In this document: one piece after another, positions 1-9,213 of the stretch
How positions within the stretch are numbered: position 1 is the stretch's first letter
Layout: each line of letters begins with the position of its first letter
Origin: Rhodospirillaceae bacterium
GTDB lineage: Bacteria; Pseudomonadota; Alphaproteobacteria; SHVZ01
Assembly: GCA_016792585.1 (NCBI GenBank)
Contig: JAEULB010000030.1
Location: forward strand, 1 to 64,000
DNA length: 64,000 nucleotides
Direction: 5' to 3'
The notes under the pieces: generated by a model
The model's input: the letters and a program-made list of their open reading frames with translations, nothing else
What the model was told of the DNA's origin: nothing
Database searches by the model: none
Position numbers and translations under genes: made by a program

Positions 1-1
1 G

Positions 2-715
<714 letters not shown>

Positions 716-742
716 CCCACGCCGGGCTCGCGGCACAAAAAG

Positions 743-770
743 AAGGCCCGCTCTTCGGAGCGGGCCTTTT
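743..770. terminator. Bidirectional rho-independent terminator between clpA and XRE gene
   Basis: An 11-bp perfect stem (743-753 with 758-768) closes a TTCG loop. It is flanked by an A-run on the left and a T-run on the right, so it can serve both the rightward clpA transcript and the leftward XRE regulator transcript. It lies between the two convergent stop codons. Confidence 0.85.
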
Positions 771-793
771 CAATTCTGGAGGAACGCGAGAGG

Positions 794-1270
794 TCAGGCG
801 GCCTGGTCGGTCTCGTCCTCGAAGTCCTCGGTCGCGCCGGCGATCTGACGGATCAGGTCGCAGAGGCGGCGGCGGACGGCGACGTCCTGGATCCGGTAGT
901 AGGCGCGCACCAGCTCGAGCGTCTCGCGCTTGTTCAGCGGATCCGCGCTGGCCTTCATCGAGTCCGGCATCTCGCGCACCGGCACCGGCTGGGTGTCGGG
1001 CTCGAGGCCCTCGAAGAAATAGGTGATCGGCACGCCCAGGACCCGCGAGAGCTCCCAGAGCCGGCTGGCGCCGACACGGTTGAATCCCCGCTCGTACTTC
1101 TGGACCTGCTGGAACGTCAGGCCGAGCGCCTCGCCGAGCTGCGTCTGGCTCATCCCCAGCAGCGTCCGGCGCTGGCGGACCCGCAGACCCACATGGGCGT
1201 CGACGGAACTCGCCCCCCTGGGGTTGTGGCGGTCGCTCTTGGCCGACTTGGCAGCGGCTTTCCTCGGCAT
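794..1270 (-). CDS. XRE-family helix-turn-helix transcriptional regulator
   Basis: A 158-residue regulator with an HTH_XRE domain at about residues 25-82 (HVGLRVRQRRTLLGMSQ followed by [15 protein letters not shown]) and a mostly charged C-terminal region ending in an acidic tail. The frame is open to an ATG at 1294, but I choose the ATG at 1270 because AGGAG sits 7 nt upstream of it. The paralogue at 14581-15024 has the same core, so the two form a family pair typical of alphaproteobacteria. The target genes are unknown. The ~250 bp upstream (1271-1526) is AT-rich for this genome and probably holds the promoter. Confidence 0.85.
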   Translation of the reverse strand: MPRKAAAKSAKSDRHNPRGASSVDAHVGLRVRQRRTLLGMSQTQLGEALGLTFQQVQKYERGFNRVGASRLWELSRVLGVPITYFFEGLEPDTQPVPVREMPDSMKASADPLNKRETLELVRAYYRIQDVAVRRRLCDLIRQIAGATEDFEDETDQAA

Positions 1271-1526
1271 CGCGAGACTCCTGTTTTCACGCATGTTTGC
1301 GGGCGTTTCAACCTCTTCTTGTCACAATTTGGAGCCGTGCGCGACGGGAAACAATGCTCCAAAAAAGCATTTAACAACAATTTACATAACTTAACCGCAA
1401 AAGCGATATGACGCTTCCGAATACGGCTTCCCGTTAACCCTCAAAAGGCCTGCAACCCTCGACCTTCGATAGCAGGCGACCCAAGTCGGGCGGAAAATCC
1501 GCAACCTCCAGTTACAACTCTATAAA

Positions 1527-2636
1527 TTACCGCCGTCGCTCCGGCGTCAGCTCGCGCTCGAGATACTGGCTGTACCTCGACATCGTGAAGCAGAAGCAGA
1601 AGTAGATCAGCGCGGCGAAGACGTAGGCCTCGGTCGAGAATCCGAGCCAGTTCGGATCCGCCAGCGGCGCGCGGACGGCGAACAGGAAATCGAACAGGCC
1701 GACGATGATGATCAGCGTCGTGTCCTTGAAGAAGCCGATGAAGGTGCCGACCAGGGGCGGGATCACCATCTTCAGCGCCTGCGGCAGCACGATCTGGCGC
1801 ATCGACTGCCAGTAGGTGAGACCGAGGGAGTCGGCCGCCTCGTACTGGCCGCGCGGAATGCCCTGCAGTCCGGCGCGCACCACCTCGGCGAGATATGCGG
1901 CGGCGAACATGATGATCGCGATCTGCGCGCGGAGCAGCTTATCGATCGTCGTGCCGGTCGGCAGGAACAGCGGCAGGATCACGGACGCCATGAACAGCAG
2001 CGAGATCAGGGGCACGCCGCGGATCAGCTCGATGTAGCAGACCGACAGCATCCGGATTAGCGGCATGGTCGAGCGCCGGCCGAGCGCCAGCATGATCGCC
2101 AGCGGGAAGGCCAGCACCAGGCCGAACAGCGAGATCAGCAGCGTGACCGGGAGACCGCTCCAGCGGTTGGTCGGCACCGGGGCGAGGCCGAAGATGCCGC
2201 CGGCCATCAGGATCAGGAGGATCGGCACCGTCGCGGCCCAGGCGTAGAGCAGCTCCTTCCGCCACAGCGCCTTGAACATCGAGGCGACGATCATGGCCAT
2301 GAAGAGGGCCATCATCAGCGTCGGCCGCCACAGCTCCTCGGCCGGATAGACGCCGAACAGCATGACCCGCCATTTCTCGCCGATGAACGCCCAGCAGGCG
2401 CCGGCGCCCTTGCGGCAGTCCTGGGCGGTTCCCGACCAGGTCGCATCGAGCAGGAACCAGTTGACGAGCTTCGGCGTGAGCCAGACGAGAAGGAGAATGC
2501 AGACGATGGAGATCGCGCCGTTGAGCGGCGTGCCGAAGAAGGTGCGCCACGCGCGGAGCAGCGGCGTCTCCTTCTGCGACGGCGGCGGGCCGATCAGGTT
2601 CTTGGCCGACGTGACGTCGGTCGCGAGCTGGGTCAT
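1527..2636 (-). CDS. aapM: General L-amino-acid ABC transporter permease AapM
   Basis: A 369-residue inner-membrane permease of the polar amino-acid uptake family (HAAT/PAAT), the partner of AapQ. Several hydrophobic segments are visible. The ATPase-contacting EAA loop (EAADSLGLTYWQS...LPQAL) lies in the C-terminal third, preceded by ELIRGVPLISLLFMA, typical of this family. It starts 19 nt after aapQ and is the last gene of the visible operon aapJ-aapQ-aapM. In most relatives aapP (the ATP-binding subunit) follows aapM. Here the next gene is an unrelated XRE regulator, so the ATPase must be encoded elsewhere or shared. Confidence 0.92.
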   Translation of the reverse strand: MTQLATDVTSAKNLIGPPPSQKETPLLRAWRTFFGTPLNGAISIVCILLLVWLTPKLVNWFLLDATWSGTAQDCRKGAGACWAFIGEKWRVMLFGVYPAEELWRPTLMMALFMAMIVASMFKALWRKELLYAWAATVPILLILMAGGIFGLAPVPTNRWSGLPVTLLISLFGLVLAFPLAIMLALGRRSTMPLIRMLSVCYIELIRGVPLISLLFMASVILPLFLPTGTTIDKLLRAQIAIIMFAAAYLAEVVRAGLQGIPRGQYEAADSLGLTYWQSMRQIVLPQALKMVIPPLVGTFIGFFKDTTLIIIVGLFDFLFAVRAPLADPNWLGFSTEAYVFAALIYFCFCFTMSRYSQYLERELTPERRR

Positions 2637-2655
2637 GGTCGCGTTCCTTCGTCCC

Positions 2656-3876
2656 TCATCGCTCGCGGAGCGAGATTTTCTTGTTGTACCAGTTCATGAA
2701 CGCCGAGATCAGAAGGCTCAGCGTCAGGTACACCGACATGAAGATCGCGATCGCCTCGATCGGCTGGCCGGTCTGGTTCATCGTCGTGTTGGCGACGCTC
2801 ACCAGATCCGGGTACCCGATCGCGATCGCGAGCGACGAGTTCTTGGTGTAGTTCAGATACGTCGACGTCATCGGCGGCACGATGATGCGGAGCGCCTGCG
2901 GCAGCACGATCAAACGCAGCACCCGCGGACGGCGGATGCCGAGCGCCTCGGCCGCCTCCCACTGCCCCTTGTTCACCGACAGGATGCCGGCGCGCACGAT
3001 CTCGGCAACGAAGGCCGCGGTATAGACCGTGAGGCCGATCAGAAGTGCCGCGAACTCGGGCGACAGCGTGAGGCCGCCGGAGAAATTGAAGCCCTTGAGT
3101 TCGGGCACGTCGAGGTCGAAGGGCGCGCCGACGAGAAGGCCGATCACGATCGGAAGGCCGATCAGCAGGCCGGCCGCCGCCGGCAGGATCGAGGCCCTCT
3201 GGCCTGTCGCCGCCTGCCGGGCCTTGGACCAGCGGTGGAAGAGATAGGTTCCGACGGCGCCGACGACGACGGCGCCCGCAACCCACCAATGGCTGTCGTC
3301 CACGACGACGCCCGGCACCTTGATGCCGCGGTTCGACAGGAAGACGCCATCGATCGGGTTGAGCGCCTGCCGCGGCGGCGGGAAGGTGATGACCAGCGCG
3401 TACCAGAAGAACAGCTGCAGCAGCAGCGGGATGTTCCGGATCAGCTCGATGTAGCCGCTCATCAGGCGGGCGAGCAGCGGATTGGTCGAGAGACGGAGGA
3501 TGCCGAGGAAGGTGCCGAGGAACGTCGTCAGGATGCAGCCGACGATGGCCACCTTGATGGTGTTGAGGAACCCAACCACCAGCGCGCGGCCATAGGTGTT
3601 GGCCGGCGAGTACTCGATCAGGTTCTCGCCGATGCCGAACCCGGCCTCGCGGTTGAGGAAGCCGAAGCCGGTCGCGATGCCGGCCTTGGCGAGGTTGCTC
3701 ATCGCGTTCGAGGCGAACCAGCCGATGATGAGGATGACGGCGAGAAGGACGCCGGCCTGGTAGAGAAGCGAACGGACGTGCTGGTCGTTCCACCATGCGC
3801 CGCCACGCCTGACGCGGGCTGCAGCATCCGGGTAGCCGACGGCGTCGCCCGTGCGGGGCGTGTCGAGCTGGCTCAT
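2656..3876 (-). CDS. aapQ: General L-amino-acid ABC transporter permease AapQ
   Basis: A 406-residue inner-membrane permease that pairs with AapM. It shows YIELIRNIPLLLQLFFWY and the EAA loop (EAAEALGIRRPRVLRLIVLPQ) near its C-terminus. The long insert between the first membrane helices and the permease core is typical of AapQ, which is longer than HisQ-type permeases. The start is the ATG at 3876 with a GGAGG-like site just upstream. A nested hairpin (3918-3967) separates it from aapJ and could set the higher level of the binding protein. Confidence 0.92.
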   Translation of the reverse strand: MSQLDTPRTGDAVGYPDAAARVRRGGAWWNDQHVRSLLYQAGVLLAVILIIGWFASNAMSNLAKAGIATGFGFLNREAGFGIGENLIEYSPANTYGRALVVGFLNTIKVAIVGCILTTFLGTFLGILRLSTNPLLARLMSGYIELIRNIPLLLQLFFWYALVITFPPPRQALNPIDGVFLSNRGIKVPGVVVDDSHWWVAGAVVVGAVGTYLFHRWSKARQAATGQRASILPAAAGLLIGLPIVIGLLVGAPFDLDVPELKGFNFSGGLTLSPEFAALLIGLTVYTAAFVAEIVRAGILSVNKGQWEAAEALGIRRPRVLRLIVLPQALRIIVPPMTSTYLNYTKNSSLAIAIGYPDLVSVANTTMNQTGQPIEAIAIFMSVYLTLSLLISAFMNWYNKKISLRER

Positions 3877-3917
3877 ATCATGATCCTCCCGGTCGCATGG
3901 GACGCGGGGACGAAGAT

Positions 3918-3967
3918 CGGACCGCCCCGCGCCTCCGGGCGCAGGGCCTGGGGCGCGAAACGGTCCG
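3918..3967 (-). other. Intercistronic nested hairpin between aapJ and aapQ
   Basis: An outer inverted repeat CGGACCG (3918-3924) / CGGTCCG (3961-3967) encloses an inner GCGCC-TCCG-GGCGC hairpin (3929-3942). There is no T-run, so a full terminator is unlikely. Such structures between binding-protein and permease genes commonly stabilise or attenuate mRNA. The role here is inferred from position. Confidence 0.5.
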
Positions 3968-3992
3968 ACGGCTTCAGAGGGCTCTCGTCAGA

Positions 3993-5018
3993 TCAGCGAG
4001 CCGGGGGCGAGTACATGATGCCGCCCTTGGTCCACAGATCGTTGATCCCCCGCTCGAGCTGGAGCGGGGTCTTCGGTCCGAGGCTGCGGTCGTAGATCTC
4101 GCCGTAGTTGCCAACCGCCTTGATCGCGTTCAGCGCCCACTTCTCGTCGAGGCCGAGCGCCGCGCCCATGCCCGGGGTCTGGCCGAGCAGACGCTGGATG
4201 CGCGGGTCCTTGGACTCGGTGGCCATCTTGTCGGCGTTCGCCTGGGTCACGCCGTATTCCTCGGCCTCGAGGAGGGCGTAGACCGTCCACTTGACGATGT
4301 CGAACCACTGGTCGTCGCCGTGCTTCACGACCGGAGCCAGGGGCTCCTTCGAGATCACGTCGGCGAGCACGATGTGGTCGGCCGGGTTGGACGCCAGCGA
4401 GCGGATCGCGGCCAGCGACGAGCGGTCGTTGGTCATGACGTCGCAGCGGCCTTCGAAGTAGGCGCGACGGATCTCGTCGGCGTTCTCGATGACGACCGGC
4501 TTGAAGCTCATCTTGTTAGCGCGGAAGTAGTCCGCGAGGTTGAGCTCGGTGGTGGTGCCGGGCAGCACGCAGACGGTGGCGCCGTCGAGCTTCAGGCCCG
4601 AGGTGACGCCGAGCTTCTTCGGAACCAGGAAGCCCTGGCCGTCATAGAACACGGTCGGAGCGAAGTTGAAGCCCAGCTGGCTGTCGCGCGCGAGGGTCCA
4701 GGTCGTGTTGTTCGAGAGGACGTCGACCTCGCCCGACTGCAGCGCCGGGAAGCGGCTCTGCGAGGTGACGACGACGTACTCGATCTTTGTGGCGTTGCCG
4801 AACAGCGCGGCGGCAACCGCCTTGCAGACGTCGATGTTGAAGCCCTGCCAGGCGCCCGAGGAGTCGGTGTAGCCCCAGCCAGGCGTCGGCTGCGCGGTGC
4901 CACATTTGAACGAGCCGCGCGCCTTGATCGCGTCGAGCACCGCACCGGCATCGGCCGGCGTGCTCATGCCCGCGATCGCAAGTGCCGCCGCAGCGGCGAA
5001 GAGTTTCGAGAACCGCAT
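3993..5018 (-). CDS. aapJ: General L-amino-acid ABC transporter periplasmic binding protein AapJ
   Basis: A 341-residue periplasmic binding protein of the SBP_bac_3 family, first gene of the aapJQM operon. The N-terminus is a Sec signal peptide (MRFSKLFAAAAALAIAG, cleavage probably after ADA near residue 24). The mature part begins GAVLDAIKARGSFKCG and contains GFNIDVCKAVAAALFG and GEVDVLSNNTTWTLARD, the ligand-pocket stretches of AapJ/BztA-type proteins that bind a broad set of L-amino acids. AGGAGG lies about 6 nt upstream of the ATG. Length and sequence match full-length family members. Confidence 0.93.
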   Translation of the reverse strand: MRFSKLFAAAAALAIAGMSTPADAGAVLDAIKARGSFKCGTAQPTPGWGYTDSSGAWQGFNIDVCKAVAAALFGNATKIEYVVVTSQSRFPALQSGEVDVLSNNTTWTLARDSQLGFNFAPTVFYDGQGFLVPKKLGVTSGLKLDGATVCVLPGTTTELNLADYFRANKMSFKPVVIENADEIRRAYFEGRCDVMTNDRSSLAAIRSLASNPADHIVLADVISKEPLAPVVKHGDDQWFDIVKWTVYALLEAEEYGVTQANADKMATESKDPRIQRLLGQTPGMGAALGLDEKWALNAIKAVGNYGEIYDRSLGPKTPLQLERGINDLWTKGGIMYSPPAR

Positions 5019-5126
5019 CTAAAGCCTCCTAGTTGTAGACCGCCCCGTAGTTCAGGGCTTAGTGCTTCAATTGTCAAAATTTAGCCCCATTTCCCCGACC
5101 GCGCTAGGGCTACTCAAGCAGGCGAA

Positions 5127-5163
5127 CAAAAGCAGACGGCGGCCCGAAGGCCGCCGTCTTTTT
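5127..5163 (-). terminator. Rho-independent terminator of the flagellin gene
   Basis: An 11-bp perfect stem (5134-5144 with 5149-5159). In the minus-strand transcript the loop is TTCG and the stem is followed by a GCTTTTG stretch. It lies 27 bp past the flagellin stop codon and upstream of aapJ, so it separates the two transcription units. Confidence 0.8.
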
Positions 5164-5189
5164 GAGCGCGAGTGCCTGCTAGAGAGGCG

Positions 5190-6011
5190 TCAGCGGAAGA
5201 GGCCGAGCACCGACTGCGGCTGGCGGTTGGCGATGTTGAGCGTGAGGCCCGACAGCTGGCCGCGAACGGCTTCAGCCTGGCTCCGCGCCGCGACCGATCC
5301 CAAGTTGGCATCGACGATCGAGCCGAGGCCTTCCTGGGTCGCATCCGCAAGCACCGAGAGGAACTGCGATTGGTTGTTCAGCGTGCGCGTGTCCTGGCCG
5401 ACATTGCCGAGGACCGTGGCGATCGAGGCCTGCGCCTGCTGGAGGGCTGAGAAGGCCTGCGCCGCCGCCGCCGGGCTCGACAATGTCTGCGCGCCGAGAT
5501 TGGCGGTCGCGACCGAGAAGGCCGAGTTCGACGCCACCGTCAGCGTCGTGCCGTCGATGTTGCCGAGCACGTTGAGCGAGGTCGAGCCGGCCGACAGCAC
5601 GTTGCGGCCGTTGAAGCTGGCGTTCTGGATGGTCTGGTTGAGCTGGGCGACCTGCGCCTGGAAGTCGGCGTTGTAGATCGCCTGCTGCTGCGAGGTGTTC
5701 GCCGGATTCTGCGCCGAGATGACCGTCGCATTTAGGTTGGCGAGCTGGTCGGAAGCCGCGGTCGCCGCGGCGTTGGTCACCGCGAGGACGCCGCGGGCAT
5801 TGTCGATGCCCTGCTCCACCGCGCCGTAGGACTTGAGGTCGCCCTGCAGGACCTGCGCGATCGTAAACGCCGAGGCGTTGTCGACGGCATTGTTGACGCG
5901 CTTGCCGGTCGACTGCTGACGGCCGAGCGCGTCGCGGCTGCGCTCGATCGAGTTCGCGTTCTGAAGCGCGGTCGCCGCGCCGGTATTGGTGAGAATGGAA
6001 TTGGTGGCCAT
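5190..6011 (-). CDS. Flagellin
   Basis: A 273-residue flagellin, the subunit exported through the flagellar type III apparatus to build the filament. The conserved N-terminal D0/D1 coiled-coil region (SILTNTGAATALQNAN, GRQQSTGKRVNNAVDNA) and the C-terminal D1/D0 region ending SVLGLFR are both present. The variable D2/D3 centre is almost absent, as in short alphaproteobacterial flagellins. It is monocistronic here: a terminator follows, and no other flagellar gene is in the window. The upstream ~170 bp is AT-rich, but I could not identify a convincing sigma-54 or sigma-28 promoter. Confidence 0.92.
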   Translation of the reverse strand: MATNSILTNTGAATALQNANSIERSRDALGRQQSTGKRVNNAVDNASAFTIAQVLQGDLKSYGAVEQGIDNARGVLAVTNAAATAASDQLANLNATVISAQNPANTSQQQAIYNADFQAQVAQLNQTIQNASFNGRNVLSAGSTSLNVLGNIDGTTLTVASNSAFSVATANLGAQTLSSPAAAAQAFSALQQAQASIATVLGNVGQDTRTLNNQSQFLSVLADATQEGLGSIVDANLGSVAARSQAEAVRGQLSGLTLNIANRQPQSVLGLFR

Positions 6012-6181
6012 TTGGGGATCCCGCTATCCGTTTCTCGGGGGATTATTAAATGAAAAGCTAGCACCTGGATGACGGCAGCGCAATGCTTTTTGCGCCGAAC
6101 TTCTGTTACAAGCCGCTGAGATAATTAACGATTTCCCAGCTAACGCAGTCGTGCGCCGCCTAAGCGGCTGTTAACCTTCGA

Positions 6182-6652
6182 TCAGAGCGGAAAGATGAGG
6201 CAAGTCGCCGTTCCGTGGGCCAAAAGCCGGCCCTGGGCGTCGGTCAGGCGACCCTCGGACGTGCCGATCCGCTTTCCCGCGTTGATCACCTTACCTTCTG
6301 CCCGAACCAGGCCGGTCTTATCTGTGACCGCGCGCACAAAGTTCACCTTGATCTCGACCGTGGTGTAGCCGAAGCCGGCTGGCGCCGTGGTGTGGACGGC
6401 GCAGCTCATGCAGGAATCCAGAAGCGTCGCGATGTAGCCGCCATGGACCGAGCCGATCGGGTTGTAGAAGCGGAAGTCGGGCGTGCCGGTGAACAGCGCC
6501 CGCCCCTCCTCGACCTCGGCCAGGGTGAAGCCGAGCAGATGGGCGATCGGCGGCGGCGGGAAGCGTCCCTCGCTGATCCCTTTCAGGAACTCGAGGCCGG
6601 AGATCTTCTTGACCTCTTCGACCGGGGTGAGGCCGGGGCTGAGCGCGTTCAT
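6182..6652 (-). CDS. PaaI-family hotdog thioesterase
   Basis: A 156-residue hotdog-fold acyl-CoA thioesterase of the PaaI/YdiI group. The signature NPIGSVHGGYIATLLDSCMS contains the HGG turn and the acidic residue on the central helix used for thioester hydrolysis. The second strand region TTVEIKVNFVRAV is also typical. The substrate cannot be told from sequence. It starts 5 nt after the prfB stop codon and is probably co-transcribed with prfB. Confidence 0.85.
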   Translation of the reverse strand: MNALSPGLTPVEEVKKISGLEFLKGISEGRFPPPPIAHLLGFTLAEVEEGRALFTGTPDFRFYNPIGSVHGGYIATLLDSCMSCAVHTTAPAGFGYTTVEIKVNFVRAVTDKTGLVRAEGKVINAGKRIGTSEGRLTDAQGRLLAHGTATCLIFPL

Positions 6653-6657
6653 GACGT

Positions 6658-7777
6658 TCAGGCCGCCTTTCCGGAAAGCTTGTCGAGGCGTGCCGCAAGC
6701 GAGGCCTCGAGGAAGCGATCGATGTCGCCGTCGAGCACCGCGCCCGAGTTGCCGGTCTCGACCCCGGTGCGGAGGTCCTTCACCATCTGATAGGGCTGCA
6801 GCACGTAGGAGCGGATCTGGTGACCCCAGCCGATGTCCTTTTTCGACTCCTGCTCCTTCGCCGCCTCGGCCTCGCGCTTCTGGAGCTCGGCCTCGTAGAG
6901 ACGGGCCTTCAGCATATCCATCGCCATGGCGCGGTTGCGGTGCTGCGAACGATCGGTCTGGCAGGCGACGACGATGCCGCTCGGCATATGGGTGATGCGG
7001 ATCGCGCTTTCTGTCTTGTTGACGTGCTGGCCGCCGGCCCCCGACGCGCGGTAGGTGTCGATGCGGAGGTCCTTGTCGAGCACCTCGATGTCGATCGAGT
7101 CGTCGATCACAGGATAGACCCAGGCGGAGGCGAAGCTGGTGTGCCGCCTGGCCTGGGAGTCGAACGGCGAGATGCGGACGAGCCGATGCACGCCGGACTC
7201 GGACTTGAGCCAGCCATAGGCGTTCTCGCCGCTGATGCGGATGGTCGTCGACTTGAGGCCGGCCTCTTCGCCCGGGCTCTCCTCGATGTACTCGACCTTG
7301 TAGCCCTTGGCGTTGGCCCAGCGCGTGTACATGCGGGTCAGGATCAAGGCCCAGTCCTGGGCCTCGGTGCCGCCGGCGCCGGCATGGATCTCGAGATAGC
7401 AGTCGTTGGCGTCGGCCTCGCCGGAGAGCAGGCTTTCGAGCTGCTTCTTCGCCGCGGTCTCGGCGACCTTGGCGAGCTCGGCCTCGGCTTCCGCCAGTGT
7501 CGACTGGTCGTCCTCGGCCTCGGCCAGCTCGATCAACCCGACGGCGTCTTCAAGGCCCTGCTCGATCTCACGGACGGCGCCCAGAGACTTCTCGAGGCGG
7601 GTGCGCTCGCGCATCACCGCCTGGGCCTTGGCCTGGTCGTTCCAGAGCGACTGGTCCTCGGCCGCCTGGTTCAGCTCCTCCAGGCGCCGGGTCGCGGCAT
7701 CCCAGTCAAAGAGACCTCCTCAGCAGTTCCAGCGACTGCTTGATCTGGGCGACGGTCTGCTCGGTCTCGGCACGCAC
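6658..7777 (-). CDS. prfB: Peptide chain release factor 2 (programmed +1 frameshift)
   Basis: Release factor 2, which recognises UGA/UAA and triggers peptide release on the ribosome. It is encoded in two frames. The first 23 codons begin at a GTG at 7777 (GAGGAG just upstream; [20 protein letters not shown]) and end at an in-frame TGA at 7706-7708. The downstream frame resumes with GAC at 7707-7705 and runs to 6658, giving about 372 residues, normal for RF2. The body carries SPF (in [14 protein letters not shown]), the stop-codon recognition tripeptide of RF2, and [12 protein letters not shown] with the catalytic GGQ. Reading it as a shorter gene from the ATG at 7617 would lose the conserved N-terminal domain. 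Confidence 0.95.
7705..7720 (-). promoter_or_regulatory. prfB programmed +1 frameshift site
   Basis: The minus strand reads AGGAGG TCT CTT TGA C: an internal Shine-Dalgarno element 3 nt upstream of the slippery CTT codon, then the in-frame TGA and a C. This is the same layout as the E. coli prfB autoregulatory site (AGGGGG-TAT-CTT-TGA-C). When RF2 is scarce, tRNA-Leu slips +1 and full-length RF2 is made. Confidence 0.95.
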
Positions 7778-7844
7778 TGCTCGACTCCTCGAATTCGCGG
7801 CGGCGGAAACTGCCACAAGCCGCATCGGCCGCCTAGCCGGAAGG

Positions 7845-8441
7845 TCAGCCCTTGGGCAAACCGTCGGGGAAGCGGTCGGCCACGAGATCCAGGACCAGCC
7901 CCTGCTCGAGGAACGCCTTCGCGCCGGCGAGAACGAGCGCGAAACCCTCCGTCGTGCCGACGGCCTGGGCGACGACCTCGGCATCGCTGCCATGGAAGCC
8001 GCTGTTGGTGATCGAGACAAAGGTGGTGTTGTCAGGGCGCGCGGTGAAGGTCCATTCGACCCGCGTCGGCCCGCCCTCGCCAGGCCAATGGATCAGGATC
8101 CGCCGGTTCTCATCGACCCGCATCACGTCGATATCGACGGCGAAGCCGTACATCTCCCATTCCCAGCGCACCGTCTTTCCCATGTGCAGCCGGTCGCTGC
8201 CCTTGGTGAACCAGAAGTTCGAGGTGATCAGCGGATCGACGAAGGCGATGAAGACGTCCGCCACGGGCCGGCGGATCATCATCTCGGCCTTGGCCACAGC
8301 CACGGGTTGCCGGGCGGCTGCCCGCTTAGGCTTGGCCGTTGCGCGCCTAGGCTTAGGCTTCGCCTTCGTCGCGCGCTGCGATTTCGCGCGCACTGCGCGC
8401 TTCGGCTTTGCGCGCGCCGCGCGCTTCGACTTGGTCGCCAT
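7845..8441 (-). CDS. SRPBCC-fold protein with histone H1-like basic N-terminal tail
   Basis: A 198-residue protein in two parts. Residues 1-46 are an Ala/Pro/Lys/Arg tail (KRAARAKPKRAVRAK..., 19 basic and no acidic residues in the first 44), like the C-terminal tails of bacterial H1-like proteins. Residues ~47-195 form a SRPBCC/AHSA1 (START-like) hydrophobic-pocket domain, recognisable from the IRRPVADVFIAFVDP start and the GxxxxWEWEMYG and GGPTRVEWTFT strands. I start at the ATG at 8441, with AGGGAG 7 nt upstream, rather than 8477. The tail may bind nucleic acid or a polyanion; that is inference. The ligand is unknown. Confidence 0.75.
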   Translation of the reverse strand: MATKSKRAARAKPKRAVRAKSQRATKAKPKPRRATAKPKRAAARQPVAVAKAEMMIRRPVADVFIAFVDPLITSNFWFTKGSDRLHMGKTVRWEWEMYGFAVDIDVMRVDENRRILIHWPGEGGPTRVEWTFTARPDNTTFVSITNSGFHGSDAEVVAQAVGTTEGFALVLAGAKAFLEQGLVLDLVADRFPDGLPKG

Positions 8442-8498
8442 GGCGATCTCCCTGAGTGTCGCCCCCCAATGCGCCAATCCCTGTGACGGGTTCCCTCT

Positions 8499-9116
8499 TT
8501 AAGTGAGCGGCAATGCGATGTGCTTCGCGTAGGCCGGGCGCGCCTTCAGGCGCTCGTAGTAGCCGGCGAGGTTCGGCATCGTGCCACGATCGATCGGGAA
8601 TTGATGCCAGCGATGCACGAAGACGCCGAGCCCGATGTCGCCCACGGTGAAATCCTTGCCGGCGATATACGGCTGGTTAGCCAGCTGCTTCTCGACGATG
8701 GTCCAGAGCTCGATCGCCTTGACCCGGCTGGCTTCGAGCGCGGCAGGGTCGCGCTTGTCCGGCGGCGTGCGGACATAACCCCAGAACAGCGGACCGTTCG
8801 GCACGCCGAGCGTGAAGCCCCAGTCCATCCATTTCTCGGCGAGCGCGCGCTTGCCCGGGTCGTCGATCCCGAGCGTGCCCTTGCCGTACTTGGCAGCCAA
8901 GTAGCGGACGATGACGTTCGATTCCCAAAGGACTAGGTCGCCATCCTCGATCGTGGGGATCAGACCGTTGGGATTCATCGCCAGATACCTCGGCTCCTTG
9001 ACGATGCCGAAGGCGCCGCCGGCATCGGTACGCTCGTATTTCACGCCGATCTCGTCGGCGGCCCACAACACCTTCTGGACGTTCGACGAATTGGGACGGC
9101 CCCAGATCTTGATCAC
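8499..9116 (-). CDS. Glutathione S-transferase family protein
   Basis: A 205-residue cytosolic GST-like protein. The N-terminal thioredoxin-fold domain has RPNSSNVQKVLWAADEIG (the Ser in SSN is the usual thiolate-activating position of the beta/theta-like group) and the glutathione-contacting NPNGLIPTIEDGDLVLWES with the conserved cis-Pro and ES pair. The C-terminal all-alpha domain shows FTVGDIGLGVFVHRW, the N-capping-box region. The electrophilic substrate is unknown. It is divergent from miaB. Confidence 0.88.
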   Translation of the reverse strand: MIKIWGRPNSSNVQKVLWAADEIGVKYERTDAGGAFGIVKEPRYLAMNPNGLIPTIEDGDLVLWESNVIVRYLAAKYGKGTLGIDDPGKRALAEKWMDWGFTLGVPNGPLFWGYVRTPPDKRDPAALEASRVKAIELWTIVEKQLANQPYIAGKDFTVGDIGLGVFVHRWHQFPIDRGTMPNLAGYYERLKARPAYAKHIALPLT

Positions 9117-9213
9117 GGCTTTCCTCCCTTTCGGATGGGGCCTAGCGGTACACGCTCAGGTCGCTTCGTCGCAAGGCCCCGGCCTTGAGACGATACCCTC
9201 GGAATGCTAGGTT

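Noticed and set aside
6012-6181. Sigma-54 or sigma-28 promoter for flagellin
   Set aside because: No GG-N10-GC pair with proper context and no sigma-28 motif at good spacing could be supported. A small hairpin (AGCCGC/GCGGCG-like) near 6155 is too weak to call.
7706-8020. 104-codon minus-strand ORF upstream of prfB
   Set aside because: Only its last 23 codons (from the GTG at 7777) are real; they are the first part of prfB before the programmed frameshift. The rest overlaps the SRPBCC gene out of frame.
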